Of a stretch of DNA of 17,485 bases, positions 6,023 to 12,471 are shown piece after piece (positions within the stretch are counted from its first letter, which is position 1; the number at the start of each line of letters is the position of its first letter). The notes beneath the pieces are model-generated. The model did not search any database. It had not been told where the DNA came from and saw only the letters and a program-made list of their open reading frames with translations. The stretch is from the NCBI GenBank assembly GCA_016204125.1, contig JACQLI010000066.1, forward strand, positions 1 to 17,485, written 5' to 3'. A program made the translations under genes and the position numbers. This DNA comes from Candidatus Omnitrophota bacterium. Its GTDB lineage: Bacteria; Omnitrophota; Omnitrophia; Omnitrophales; JACQLI01.

Positions 6023-7048
6023 ATGGAAGAGATTGGAATTTTAACAGGTGGCGGTGATTGTCCTGGTCTTAATCCTGTCATCCGCGCGGTGGTAAAGCGT
6101 GCTCATCTTGAGGGTTGGAAAGTTTTGGGTTTGCGCAATGGATGGAAGGGGATGATTGAGGATGAATTTTTAATTTTGGATGCAAGGTCTGTTTCTGGAA
6201 TTCTTCCAAAAGGCGGAACGATTCTTGGTACTTCACGGACCAATCCTTATAAAAAGGCGGGGGATGTTGAAAAGGTAAAAAGTAACTTCAGTAAGCATAA
6301 TTTGAAAGCCTTGATTGCGATAGGCGGAGAAGATACCTTGGGTGTGGCCCAAAAGCTTTATCAGGAAGGGCTTCATGTGGTAGGGATTCCGAAGACGATT
6401 GATAATGACCTTTCAGCAACCGATTATACCTTTGGCTTTGATACCGCTGTTAACATTGCTATGGAGTGTATCGATCGGCTCCATACGACTGCCGAGTCCC
6501 ATAACCGCGTCATGGTGGTTGAAATCATGGGACGTCACGCGGGTTGGATTGCCTTGGAGGCGGGCCTGGCTGGAGGAGCAGACCTTATCTTGATTCCCGA
6601 GGTCCCAGTTGATATTGCATGGGTTTGCGATGTCATCAAACGTCGTCATGCCAGAGGAAAAACATTCAGTATTGTCGCCGTTGCCGAGGGCACTACGCTC
6701 AAAGACGGTGATGAAGTCGCCGAAAGGAAATTCGACGCCTTTGGCCACGAAAGGCTCGGAGGGATAGGCCAAGTTATAGGAGAACTCATTGAGAAGAAGA
6801 CGGGATACGAAACCCGTGTGACAGTGCTGGGTCATATTCAAAGAGGAGGATCGCCCACCGCCTTCGATCGAGTCCTCGGGACTCGATTTGGAGTCAAGGC
6901 GGTTGAACTCGTGAAAGAGGGAAAATTTGGGTTTATGGTTAGCTTGAAAGGCCGACAAATTGTCTCTGTCCCTCTTGCTGATGCTGTCAAACAACTTAAA
7001 TTAGTTGACAAGGAACTTTACGACCTCGCCAAGATATTTTTTGGATGA
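6023..7048 (+). CDS. pfp: 6-phosphofructokinase, pyrophosphate-dependent type by signature residues
   Basis: A 341-residue PfkA-superfamily enzyme that phosphorylates fructose 6-phosphate in glycolysis. It has GGGDCPGLN (9-17), GTSRTNP (69-75), the catalytic TIDND (125-129) and MGRHAGWIA (169-177). Two positions predict the phosphoryl donor: residue 104 is Asp (GGED, 101-104) and residue 124 is Lys (PKTIDND). ATP-dependent enzymes such as E. coli PfkA have Gly at both places, while Asp104/Lys124 is the pattern of PPi-dependent enzymes, and the overall sequence recalls the Amycolatopsis-type PPi-PFK. Pyrophosphate use makes the step reversible. AAGGAG lies 12 bases upstream of the ATG. The stop overlaps the gmhA start (ATGA at 7045). 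The enzyme class is very sure, the donor fairly sure. Confidence 0.93.
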   Translation: MEEIGILTGGGDCPGLNPVIRAVVKRAHLEGWKVLGLRNGWKGMIEDEFLILDARSVSGILPKGGTILGTSRTNPYKKAGDVEKVKSNFSKHNLKALIAIGGEDTLGVAQKLYQEGLHVVGIPKTIDNDLSATDYTFGFDTAVNIAMECIDRLHTTAESHNRVMVVEIMGRHAGWIALEAGLAGGADLILIPEVPVDIAWVCDVIKRRHARGKTFSIVAVAEGTTLKDGDEVAERKFDAFGHERLGGIGQVIGELIEKKTGYETRVTVLGHIQRGGSPTAFDRVLGTRFGVKAVELVKEGKFGFMVSLKGRQIVSVPLADAVKQLKLVDKELYDLAKIFFG

Positions 7049-7638
7049 AAACGCTTTCGATTAAAAACACTTTTGAGGAGATCATCCGCCAGAATCAAGA
7101 AGCGGTTACGAAGAGCTTTGCGCCTTCTCAGCTTGAGGTTCTGGAAAAGATTGCCGATCTGATCGCGCGGGCATTACGCTCAGGGCGAAAGATTCTCCTT
7201 TGCGGCAATGGGGGAAGCGCTGCTGATTCCCAGCATATCGCGGCTGAATTCATAGGTCGTTTCAAAAGAGAGCGCCAGAGTCTTCCTGCCATTGCCCTTA
7301 CAACGGACACATCGATTCTCACCGCAATCGGAAACGATTATGCTTTTGAAAAAATCTTTGCGCGTCAGGTGGAAGGGCTTGGACAAAAGGGTGATGTCTT
7401 GATTGCCCTTTCCACAGGCGGGAATTCCAAGAATGTCCTCGAAGCAGTCAAAGCAGCAAAAGCCAGGGGGGTTACGACGGTTGGTTTTACGGGAGTCAAA
7501 GGTGGAGCTTTAAAGGATTTGGTTGATCATTGTTTTTATGCCCAAAGTAGCGAGACTTCCCACATTCAGGAAGTTCATATCACTGCCCTTCATGCCCTCT
7601 CAGAAGTCATTGAAGATCTTGTTTTCTCAGAAAATTAA
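7045..7638 (+). CDS. gmhA: Sedoheptulose 7-phosphate isomerase
   Basis: A 197-residue SIS-domain protein that converts sedoheptulose 7-phosphate to D-glycero-D-manno-heptose 7-phosphate, the first step to ADP-heptose for LPS. The phosphosugar-binding loop CGNGGSAADSQHIAAEF (53-69) and the second site STGGNSKNVLEA (123-134) are intact. The zinc and catalytic residues known in E. coli (His61, Glu65, Gln172, His180) correspond, with a constant offset of three, to His64, Glu68, Gln175 and His183. A short N-terminal helix (about 1-40) precedes the SIS fold, as is normal. The start overlaps the phosphofructokinase stop. The partner nucleotidyltransferase gene overlaps its 3' end. Confidence 0.95.
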   Translation: MKTLSIKNTFEEIIRQNQEAVTKSFAPSQLEVLEKIADLIARALRSGRKILLCGNGGSAADSQHIAAEFIGRFKRERQSLPAIALTTDTSILTAIGNDYAFEKIFARQVEGLGQKGDVLIALSTGGNSKNVLEAVKAAKARGVTTVGFTGVKGGALKDLVDHCFYAQSSETSHIQEVHITALHALSEVIEDLVFSEN

Positions 7639-8095
7639 ATCCCGCCAATCTCTTAAACGCATTGCCCAGGCATGCCGCCGTGCTGGCAAGACCGTTGTCT
7701 TCACAAACGGTTGTTTTGATATTTTGCACGCTGGCCATGTGACTTATCTTGAAAAGGCAAAGAGTTTGGGAAAAATACTGGTTGTGGGTCTTAATTCAGA
7801 TGCCTCCGTGAGGAAAATCAAAGGACCTGCGCGGCCGATTACACCTGAGAAGGATCGGCTTCGTATGATGGCAGCGCTTGAAGCTGTGGATTACGTCACT
7901 CTTTTTTCCGAAGAGACGCCGCTTCGCCTGATTCGTGAAATTCGTCCTCATGTGCTTGTGAAAGGAGCGGACTGGAAAAAGGGTCAAATTGTTGGGGGCT
8001 CAGATGTGGAATCTTGGGGAGGAAAGGTGAAAAGGATTCAGATCGTCCCAGGACGTTCGACCTCAAGCATCCTCCGAAAAATCCAGAGTCAATGA
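7592..8095 (+). CDS. rfaE2: D-beta-D-heptose 1-phosphate adenylyltransferase (RfaE2 / HldE C-terminal type)
   Basis: A stand-alone cytidylyltransferase-fold protein matching the second domain of E. coli HldE; it makes ADP-heptose from heptose 1-phosphate and ATP. Signatures are VVFTNGCFDILHAGHVTYLE (with the HxGH motif), VGLNSDASVRKIKGPARPI, RPHVLVKGADW and the C-terminal GRSTSSILRKI. The frame is open from 7523, but everything before the RfaE2 region is gmhA in another frame. Possible starts are ATG 7592 (167 residues, chosen) and TTG 7619 (158 residues, nearer the family norm); neither has a clear Shine-Dalgarno, so it probably relies on coupling to gmhA. The kinase half (RfaE1), GmhB and HldD are not in the window. 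The stop overlaps the next ATG (ATGA at 8092). Confidence 0.9.
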   Translation: MPSQKSLKILFSQKIKSRQSLKRIAQACRRAGKTVVFTNGCFDILHAGHVTYLEKAKSLGKILVVGLNSDASVRKIKGPARPITPEKDRLRMMAALEAVDYVTLFSEETPLRLIREIRPHVLVKGADWKKGQIVGGSDVESWGGKVKRIQIVPGRSTSSILRKIQSQ

Positions 8096-8502
8096 ATCAA
8101 AAGCTTTTGCAAGTGATCGATGCGAATTATAACCGTGCGAAAGAGGCGGTGCGCGTAGCAGAGGATATCGCCCGTTTTTATTTTAAGGATGCACGACTCA
8201 CAGCGAGATTCAAGCGAGCCAGACACGATCTCACCAAGATACTCCTTGGGTTCAAAGTTCCTTATCAGAAACTTGTGAAGGCGAGAAATTCAGAGAAGGA
8301 TGTAGGCGCGAAAAGTCTGATTCGAGACAAAAGTCGGGTAGGGTGGCAGGATCTTCTTTCGAGTAACTTGAAGAGGGCCGAGGAGGCGACACGGGTTCTC
8401 GAAGAGTTCTCGAAAATGATCGAGCCTTCGAAGACTCGCTCGTTTCAAAAGATTCGCTTTAGACTCTATGAGCTGGAAAAAGAAAGTATTCGAAAATTTT
8501 AG
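8092..8502 (+). CDS. thiD2: ThiD2-type hydroxymethylpyrimidine-phosphate kinase, stand-alone
   Basis: A 136-residue helical protein matching the ThiD2 domain usually fused to the N-terminus of ThiE: a first signature VIDANYNRAKEAVRVAEDIA (residues 8-27) and a repeat of the theme near the C-terminus, NLKRAEEATRVLEEFSK, then RFRLYELEK just before the end. ThiD2 has been reported as a monofunctional HMP-P kinase supplying HMP-PP to ThiE. The ATG at 8092 overlaps the rfaE2 stop. The reading frame ends with TTT TAG at 8497-8502, right where the ThiE barrel begins in the +1 frame, so this may be half of a protein made by frameshifting or split by a one-base indel. Family assignment is from memory of the motif pattern. 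Confidence 0.82.
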   Translation: MNQKLLQVIDANYNRAKEAVRVAEDIARFYFKDARLTARFKRARHDLTKILLGFKVPYQKLVKARNSEKDVGAKSLIRDKSRVGWQDLLSSNLKRAEEATRVLEEFSKMIEPSKTRSFQKIRFRLYELEKESIRKF

Positions 8503-9106
8503 ACTCTATGCAGTCACAGACCTTCGGGAAGCCGATCCAAGCATCTTCAAGAAAGTAGAAGAAGCCTACCGAGGTGGGGCAGATATTGTTCAGCTCAGAT
8601 CTAAGACCCTGACGGATGGTGAACTTTTTCGCATAGGTCTGCGGATGAGGAAGGTCGCCCATCGATTCCAGAAGCTCTTTTTTGTAAACGATCGTCCCGA
8701 TCTCGCGCTGGCCCTGGAAGCGGATGGTGTTCACTTGGGACAAGACGATCTTCCCATTGCTCAAGTGAGAAGGCTCTTGAAAGGTAAACAGATTTTTATT
8801 GGCAAATCGACTCACAGTTTGGCTCAAGCGCTTCAGGCCGTGCAGGAAGGCGTTGATTACATTGGCGTGGGCCCTATTTTCGAGACCCCCACGAAACCCA
8901 CGTACCAAGCTGTGGGAATAGAATTGGTCAAGCGGGTAAGTAAGAGAGTACGGATTCCTTTTGTTTGTATTGGCGGGGTCGATCAGGGTAACCTTAAACA
9001 AGTCGTCGAAGCGGGAGCAAAACGGATTGCTGTCGTGAGGGCTATTTTTGGGGCCAAAGATGTTTATGTTGCAACGAAGAAACTTCGAGAGGTATTAGAG
9101 GACTAG
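8468..9106 (+). CDS. thiE: Thiamine-phosphate synthase
   Basis: A 212-residue TIM-barrel enzyme that joins HMP-PP and thiazole phosphate to give thiamine phosphate. Typical segments in order: RLYAVTD, GGADIVQLRSKTLTD, FFVNDRPDLALALEADGVHL, then GQDDLP, IGKSTHSLAQA, VDYIGVGPIFETPTKP, and FVCIGGVDQGN. The ATG at 8468 lies inside thiD2 and overlaps it by 35 bases in the +1 frame; the family-conserved part begins only at RLYAVTD (from 8501), so the first 11 residues, MSWKKKVFENF, are either a real short lead or a by-product of a frameshifted fusion. The stop lies in a small tandem repeat (TAGAGGAC). Confidence 0.93.
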   Translation: MSWKKKVFENFRLYAVTDLREADPSIFKKVEEAYRGGADIVQLRSKTLTDGELFRIGLRMRKVAHRFQKLFFVNDRPDLALALEADGVHLGQDDLPIAQVRRLLKGKQIFIGKSTHSLAQALQAVQEGVDYIGVGPIFETPTKPTYQAVGIELVKRVSKRVRIPFVCIGGVDQGNLKQVVEAGAKRIAVVRAIFGAKDVYVATKKLREVLED

Positions 9107-9116
9107 AGGACTAGAG
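9096..9116 (+). repeat. Short tandem repeat, unit TAGAGGAC
   Basis: TAGAGGAC is repeated 2.6 times at 9096-9116. The second unit supplies the thiE stop codon (TAG 9104-9106), and its GAGG (9106-9109) is the probable Shine-Dalgarno for the kinase gene at 9121. Loss or gain of one 8-base unit would shift the stop of thiE and the spacing to the next start. Confidence 0.7.
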
Positions 9117-9120
9117 AAAT

Positions 9121-10038
9121 ATGGGGAATAATCAGATTCCATTAGCTGTGATAGGGACGGTTGCCATTGATGAAGTAGAAACACCTTTCGGAAAGCGCGA
9201 TCGGGCTTTTGGAGGCTCGGCTTCCTATTTTTCCTATGCCGCAAGCTTTTTCACTCCTGTAAGTCTTGTGGCAATTATCGGAAGTGATTTTCCAAGCGGA
9301 TTTCGTCAGATTCTCGAAGAAAGGCCGATTGACCTCACTCACCTTGAGTCTGCGCTCGGTAAAACTTTCTTTTGGCGTGGGAAATATCAGTTTGACATGA
9401 ATACCGCCGAGACACTCGAGACTCAACTTAACGCACTTCACGATTTTAATCCCCAACTTCATTTTCGAAAGAATCCCGATTTTCTCTTTCTCGCCAATAT
9501 CGACCCCACTCTTCAATTACGTGTTCTTGACCAAGCAGGAAAGCCGAAAGCAAAGTTCGTCGCGTGTGACACGATGAATTTTTGGATTGAGAAAAAAAGG
9601 ACCGAACTTCAGCATGTTCTCGCTCGCGTTGATGCTATCGTTGTCAATGATGGTGAGGCGCGGCAGCTTGCCGAGGAAGTAAGCCTTATTCGTTCAGCCC
9701 AGAAGATTCATTCCATGGGTCCTTCGAAAGTCATCATCAAAAAGGGAGAACATGGCGCACTTCTTTTCGACGAGGGACGTTTCTTCGCCCTTCCTGCTTA
9801 TCCTCTGGAAACAGTTTTTGATCCAACAGGAGCAGGAGACTCCTTTGCAGGAGCCATGATGGGATACTTGGCAAAAACGGGGAATACCGAGTTCGACAAT
9901 TTAAAAAAGGCGATTGCCTATGGAGCTGTTGTCGCATCTTTTACGGTTGAGGATTTCAGTTTGGATCGACTGAGACGTCTTGATTTGAAACAGATCGAAG
10001 AAAGATTAGCCATCTTTCGAAAAATCTGTAGTTTTTAG
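9121..10038 (+). CDS. PfkB (ribokinase) family carbohydrate or nucleoside kinase
   Basis: A 305-residue kinase. The N-terminal glycine motif is AFGGSASYFSYAAS (about 29-42), and the C-terminal catalytic and anion-hole motif is FDPTGAGDSFAGAMMGYL, with the base Asp in GAGDSF. VVNDGEARQL (about 173-183) and IIKKGEHGALLF are typical ATP-side segments. The substrate cannot be read from the sequence. Because gmhA and rfaE2 are close upstream while no RfaE1 kinase is seen, a heptose 7-phosphate kinase role is tempting, but the motifs look like the general sugar/nucleoside branch, so I would not assign it. It lies 14 bases after thiE and 9 bases before tRNA-Gly, as the last protein gene of the operon. 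Confidence 0.85.
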   Translation: MGNNQIPLAVIGTVAIDEVETPFGKRDRAFGGSASYFSYAASFFTPVSLVAIIGSDFPSGFRQILEERPIDLTHLESALGKTFFWRGKYQFDMNTAETLETQLNALHDFNPQLHFRKNPDFLFLANIDPTLQLRVLDQAGKPKAKFVACDTMNFWIEKKRTELQHVLARVDAIVVNDGEARQLAEEVSLIRSAQKIHSMGPSKVIIKKGEHGALLFDEGRFFALPAYPLETVFDPTGAGDSFAGAMMGYLAKTGNTEFDNLKKAIAYGAVVASFTVEDFSLDRLRRLDLKQIEERLAIFRKICSF

Positions 10039-10047
10039 AAGGAAGTC

Positions 10048-10118
10048 GCGGCTATCGTATAATGGCATTACCCAAGCTTCCCAAGCTTGTGAAGCGGGTT
10101 CGATTCCCGCTAGCCGCT
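10048..10118 (+). tRNA. tRNA-Gly (anticodon CCC)
   Basis: A complete 71-base cloverleaf: acceptor stem GCGGCTA (10048-10054) with TAGCCGC (10111-10117), D-arm 10057-10071 (GTA/TAC with the TAATGG loop), anticodon stem CAAGC/GCTTG with loop TTCCCAA, anticodon CCC at 10080-10082, and T-arm GCGGG-TTCGATT-CCCGC (10094-10110). The discriminator base is T10118. CCA is not encoded (CGT follows). It reads GGG codons. It starts only 9 bases after the kinase stop, so it is probably cut out of the long operon transcript. Confidence 0.95.
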
Positions 10119-10150
10119 CGTCTTTACGTTGACACGCCCAATCATTGGAC

Positions 10151-10178
10151 TTGATTTCTCATTTTTCGGGTGTATCAT
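10151..10178 (+). promoter_or_regulatory. Possible promoter upstream of the ATPase gene
   Basis: TTGATT (10151-10156), a 16-base spacer and TATCAT (10173-10178). Both hexamers are acceptable but not strong. A perfect TTGACA also occurs at 10129-10134 but has no good -10 at the right distance. The region 10119-10333 has no supported gene, so a promoter for the ATPase-HIT-dGTPase unit is expected here. Confidence 0.35.
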
Positions 10179-10207
10179 AAATCTAGCTTTTTGAAAAAAA
10201 GGGAGGA

Positions 10208-10221
10208 CACGAAGGTTCGTG
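10208..10221. repeat. 14-bp inverted repeat CACGAA-GG-TTCGTG
   Basis: CACGAA (10208-10213) and TTCGTG (10216-10221) are perfect inverted halves around GG, about 30 bases after the possible -10 and about 110 bases before the ATPase start. It could be an operator for a dimeric regulator or a small hairpin (5 pairs, 4-base loop). A Shine-Dalgarno-like GGGAGGA (10201-10207) adjoins it, and a GTG at 10219 could open a 25-residue ORF to 10296, which I do not list as a gene. Confidence 0.35.
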
Positions 10222-10333
10222 CAAAGGAATCGGATCCCAAAAGGCCTTATCCTGATTTTTAATACCCTTCCGATTTCAATTCTCTCTTTCCACTGATCCA
10301 TTCTCACTAAACTCTGTTGGAGCTCTCTTTGTG

Positions 10334-11971
10334 ATGATAGATACAGAGGTCGAAACGTCTCTTTTTTCTGGAAGAGAAGAAATCCTTGCTCGTCTCGAGC
10401 AGCGTCTCGAGGCCCTCAAGAAAGGTTACAGACAAAACGTAGGTTTGGTAGGTCCCCGATTCATTGGGAAGACCTTTATCCTCTGCGAATTCCTCCATAG
10501 GATTCGTAAAGATCCAGAAATTATCCCCGTCTACATTTCTCTTACACCTTCCGATTTCGAAGGTCTTGTGGAAAGGTGGCTCGGTTCTCTTCTTCAAGGC
10601 TTTCTTGCTTCCCAGAATATTTCCTTTCCTGAAGAATTCCAGCTTCTTGTCAAAATATCGCGTACCTACATCCCTAAGACTCTTGAGAAAATGCGGGAAG
10701 TCAAAAAACACACGTTTCAGAAAAGGACGGCCGTCGCTTTCAGAGAACTTTTGAGTTTAACAGCCTCGCTTCGAGAGGAGACAGGGAAAAAAATTGTTTT
10801 GATCCTTGATGAGTTTCAATCACTTGGCGCACTCGATTTAACCGATCCCTTTGGGCTTTTTGGTAAGGAGATGATGATCCAGAAGGATACCTTTTACCTT
10901 GCCACAAGTTCAGAACCTCATAGGGCACGAGAAATATTTCACGAAAGGCTTTCCCTTCTTTTCGGAAATTTCGAAGTCATCGAGGTTGATCCTTTTGATT
11001 CCGCAACTCTTCACAAATGGATGGCAGTCCGTTTTCCTGAAATTCAAATGCCTGATTCCGACTTTCGTCTTTTGAGTTACCTTTTTAATAACCATCCCTT
11101 TTACATCGATCTTTTTTTAGAAGCGGCACGTCTTCATTCGCTTAAGAAAAACATTTCTGTGTGGAGTAGGGAAATGATGCTCGAAACCATTCAGGAGAGC
11201 CTTTTCTCAGAACGCGGTTTCCTCAATCAACATTTTGAGTCTGAGATTCAAAGTCTTGTCCGACTCGGACGTCACCCTAGGCCATTTGTCAAAATTCTCT
11301 TAGCCGTGGCTAATGGTCGAGTCAAGCTTCTTCAGATAGCGGCTTACGCGGGAAAGAAAGGTCCCGAAACGAAGAAAATGCTTCAGCGCCTTATGGGCGA
11401 GGGAATGGTAGAAAAACGGGGGTCGTTCTATCTTCTGCCTGATCCACTATTTAGGTTCTGGCTTCGCAATGTTTTTCAGCTCAAAGACCGCGAGCTTGGG
11501 CCCGATAATATCAAGGCCCGAGCCTATTTTGAATCGCGGCTGCTTGACGAAGTAAGGAAGATAGAAGAGGAAGATCGCAAGGATCTGACCGAGCGAGTAG
11601 AGTCACTTTTTCGCGAGTTTCGTAATGACATCGCGGAGATCAATGAAAAGAAAATCATGTGTCCGACCTTTCTTGAGATTGCAAGCCGCCCCACCAACGG
11701 GAGATTCTTTCCCATGCTTGGCCGGGCCGTTAAGGGGCGTTGGGTCTGCCAGGTTTTCAGAGATTCTGTGACCGAGACGGATGTCACGAGTTTTGTAGAT
11801 GAATTGAAACATTTTCGAAAGAAAATTCAGAGAAAGATCATGGTCACTCTTGGCGGAATCGATCTCAATGCAAAATTGATCGCTCAAGAGGCTAAAATCC
11901 AAATCTGGGACCTCAAGAATCTCAATTCGCTTCTCGATCTCTACGGAAAACTTAAAATAATACCCCAATGA
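10334..11971 (+). CDS. AAA-type ATPase of the archaeal ATPase_2/DUF234-like group
   Basis: A 545-residue protein from the ATG (546 if GTG 10331 is used; GGAG at 10319-10322 fits either). Positions below count from the GTG. The P-loop is GPRFIGKT (41-48), Walker B is IVLILDEF (155-162), and a sensor-1-like strand TFYLATSSEPHRAR follows (187-200). After the ATPase lid comes a winged-helix segment (AAYAGKKGPETKKMLQRL... EGMVEKRGSFYLLPDPLFRFWLRN). The last 130 residues (about 415-546) resemble a nuclease-like fold tail (CQVFRDSVTETDVTSFVDEL, then KIMVTLGGIDLNAKLIAQEA and IWDLKNLNSLL), as in ATPase_2 proteins with DUF234. Its function is unknown; such proteins are common in archaea and uncultured bacteria. 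Its stop overlaps the HIT gene start. Confidence 0.78.
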   Translation: MIDTEVETSLFSGREEILARLEQRLEALKKGYRQNVGLVGPRFIGKTFILCEFLHRIRKDPEIIPVYISLTPSDFEGLVERWLGSLLQGFLASQNISFPEEFQLLVKISRTYIPKTLEKMREVKKHTFQKRTAVAFRELLSLTASLREETGKKIVLILDEFQSLGALDLTDPFGLFGKEMMIQKDTFYLATSSEPHRAREIFHERLSLLFGNFEVIEVDPFDSATLHKWMAVRFPEIQMPDSDFRLLSYLFNNHPFYIDLFLEAARLHSLKKNISVWSREMMLETIQESLFSERGFLNQHFESEIQSLVRLGRHPRPFVKILLAVANGRVKLLQIAAYAGKKGPETKKMLQRLMGEGMVEKRGSFYLLPDPLFRFWLRNVFQLKDRELGPDNIKARAYFESRLLDEVRKIEEEDRKDLTERVESLFREFRNDIAEINEKKIMCPTFLEIASRPTNGRFFPMLGRAVKGRWVCQVFRDSVTETDVTSFVDELKHFRKKIQRKIMVTLGGIDLNAKLIAQEAKIQIWDLKNLNSLLDLYGKLKIIPQ

Positions 11972-12471
11972 GACAAATTTGGGCTCCCTGGCGTAAGGTG
12001 TACATAGGAGGAGGACATAAGAAAACCTCGGGTTGCTTTTTGTGCCGTGGTCGGCGTTCATCAAGGAATAAAGACGTCAAGAATCTGCTTCTTCACCGTT
12101 CTTCTCACAGTTTCATCATTTTGAATCGTTATCCTTATACAAATGGTCATTTGATGGTTGTGCCGAACCGCCACGTCCCGTCTCTGGAGAAATTGAATAA
12201 CGCAGAAAGGCTTGATCTCCTCAAACTTTTGGATCGATCCCTCGCGGTTTTAAAAAAATCAGTTCATCCTCACGGCTTCAATATCGGTATGAATTTGGGA
12301 CAAACAGGTGGCGCAGGAATTCCAGGGCATATGCATATCCATGTTGTTCCGAGGTGGAAGGGAGATACCAATTTCATGCCCGTGATCAGCGGGACCAAAG
12401 TCATTTCTGATTCTCTCTCTGCGGTCTACAAGGCCTTGAGCTGTCTTATCAAAAATAAGAAGAGAGGTTAA
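11968..12471 (+). CDS. HIT family nucleotide hydrolase/transferase (Ap4A-type)
   Basis: A 167-residue histidine-triad protein. It starts MRQIWAPWRKVYI, the usual opening of the Ap4A hydrolase/phosphorylase-like HIT subgroup. Cys23-x2-Cys26 (CFLC) may be half of a zinc site. FIILNRYPYTNGHLMVVPNRHV (49-70) precedes the catalytic triad: His121-x-His123-x-His125 in GHMHIHVVPRW. The GWG-like C-terminus of other HIT proteins is replaced by WKGDTNFMPVISGTKVIS. It probably acts on nucleoside polyphosphates or adenylated compounds in the cytoplasm. The start is ATG overlapping the ATPase stop (ATGA), and the stop overlaps the next start (TAATG). Confidence 0.92.
   Translation: MRQIWAPWRKVYIGGGHKKTSGCFLCRGRRSSRNKDVKNLLLHRSSHSFIILNRYPYTNGHLMVVPNRHVPSLEKLNNAERLDLLKLLDRSLAVLKKSVHPHGFNIGMNLGQTGGAGIPGHMHIHVVPRWKGDTNFMPVISGTKVISDSLSAVYKALSCLIKNKKRG

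Noticed and set aside
6413..6994. 193-codon open frame on the minus strand inside the phosphofructokinase gene
   Set aside because: It lies wholly antisense to a gene with clear catalytic motifs, and its product has no recognisable domain.
8459..9001. 180-codon open frame on the minus strand opposite thiE
   Set aside because: It is antisense to a well-supported thiE with family motifs along its length; no domain is recognised in the product.
10129..10157. TTGACA just after tRNA-Gly as a promoter
   Set aside because: The -35 is perfect, but at 16-18 bases the -10 candidates (TTGATT, TGATTT, GATTTC) are poor; the TTGATT/TATCAT pair slightly downstream is preferred.
10110..10307. 65-codon minus-strand ORF over the tRNA 3' end and the intergenic region
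   Set aside because: It overlaps the tRNA acceptor arm and has no family resemblance; it would be the only minus-strand gene in the window.
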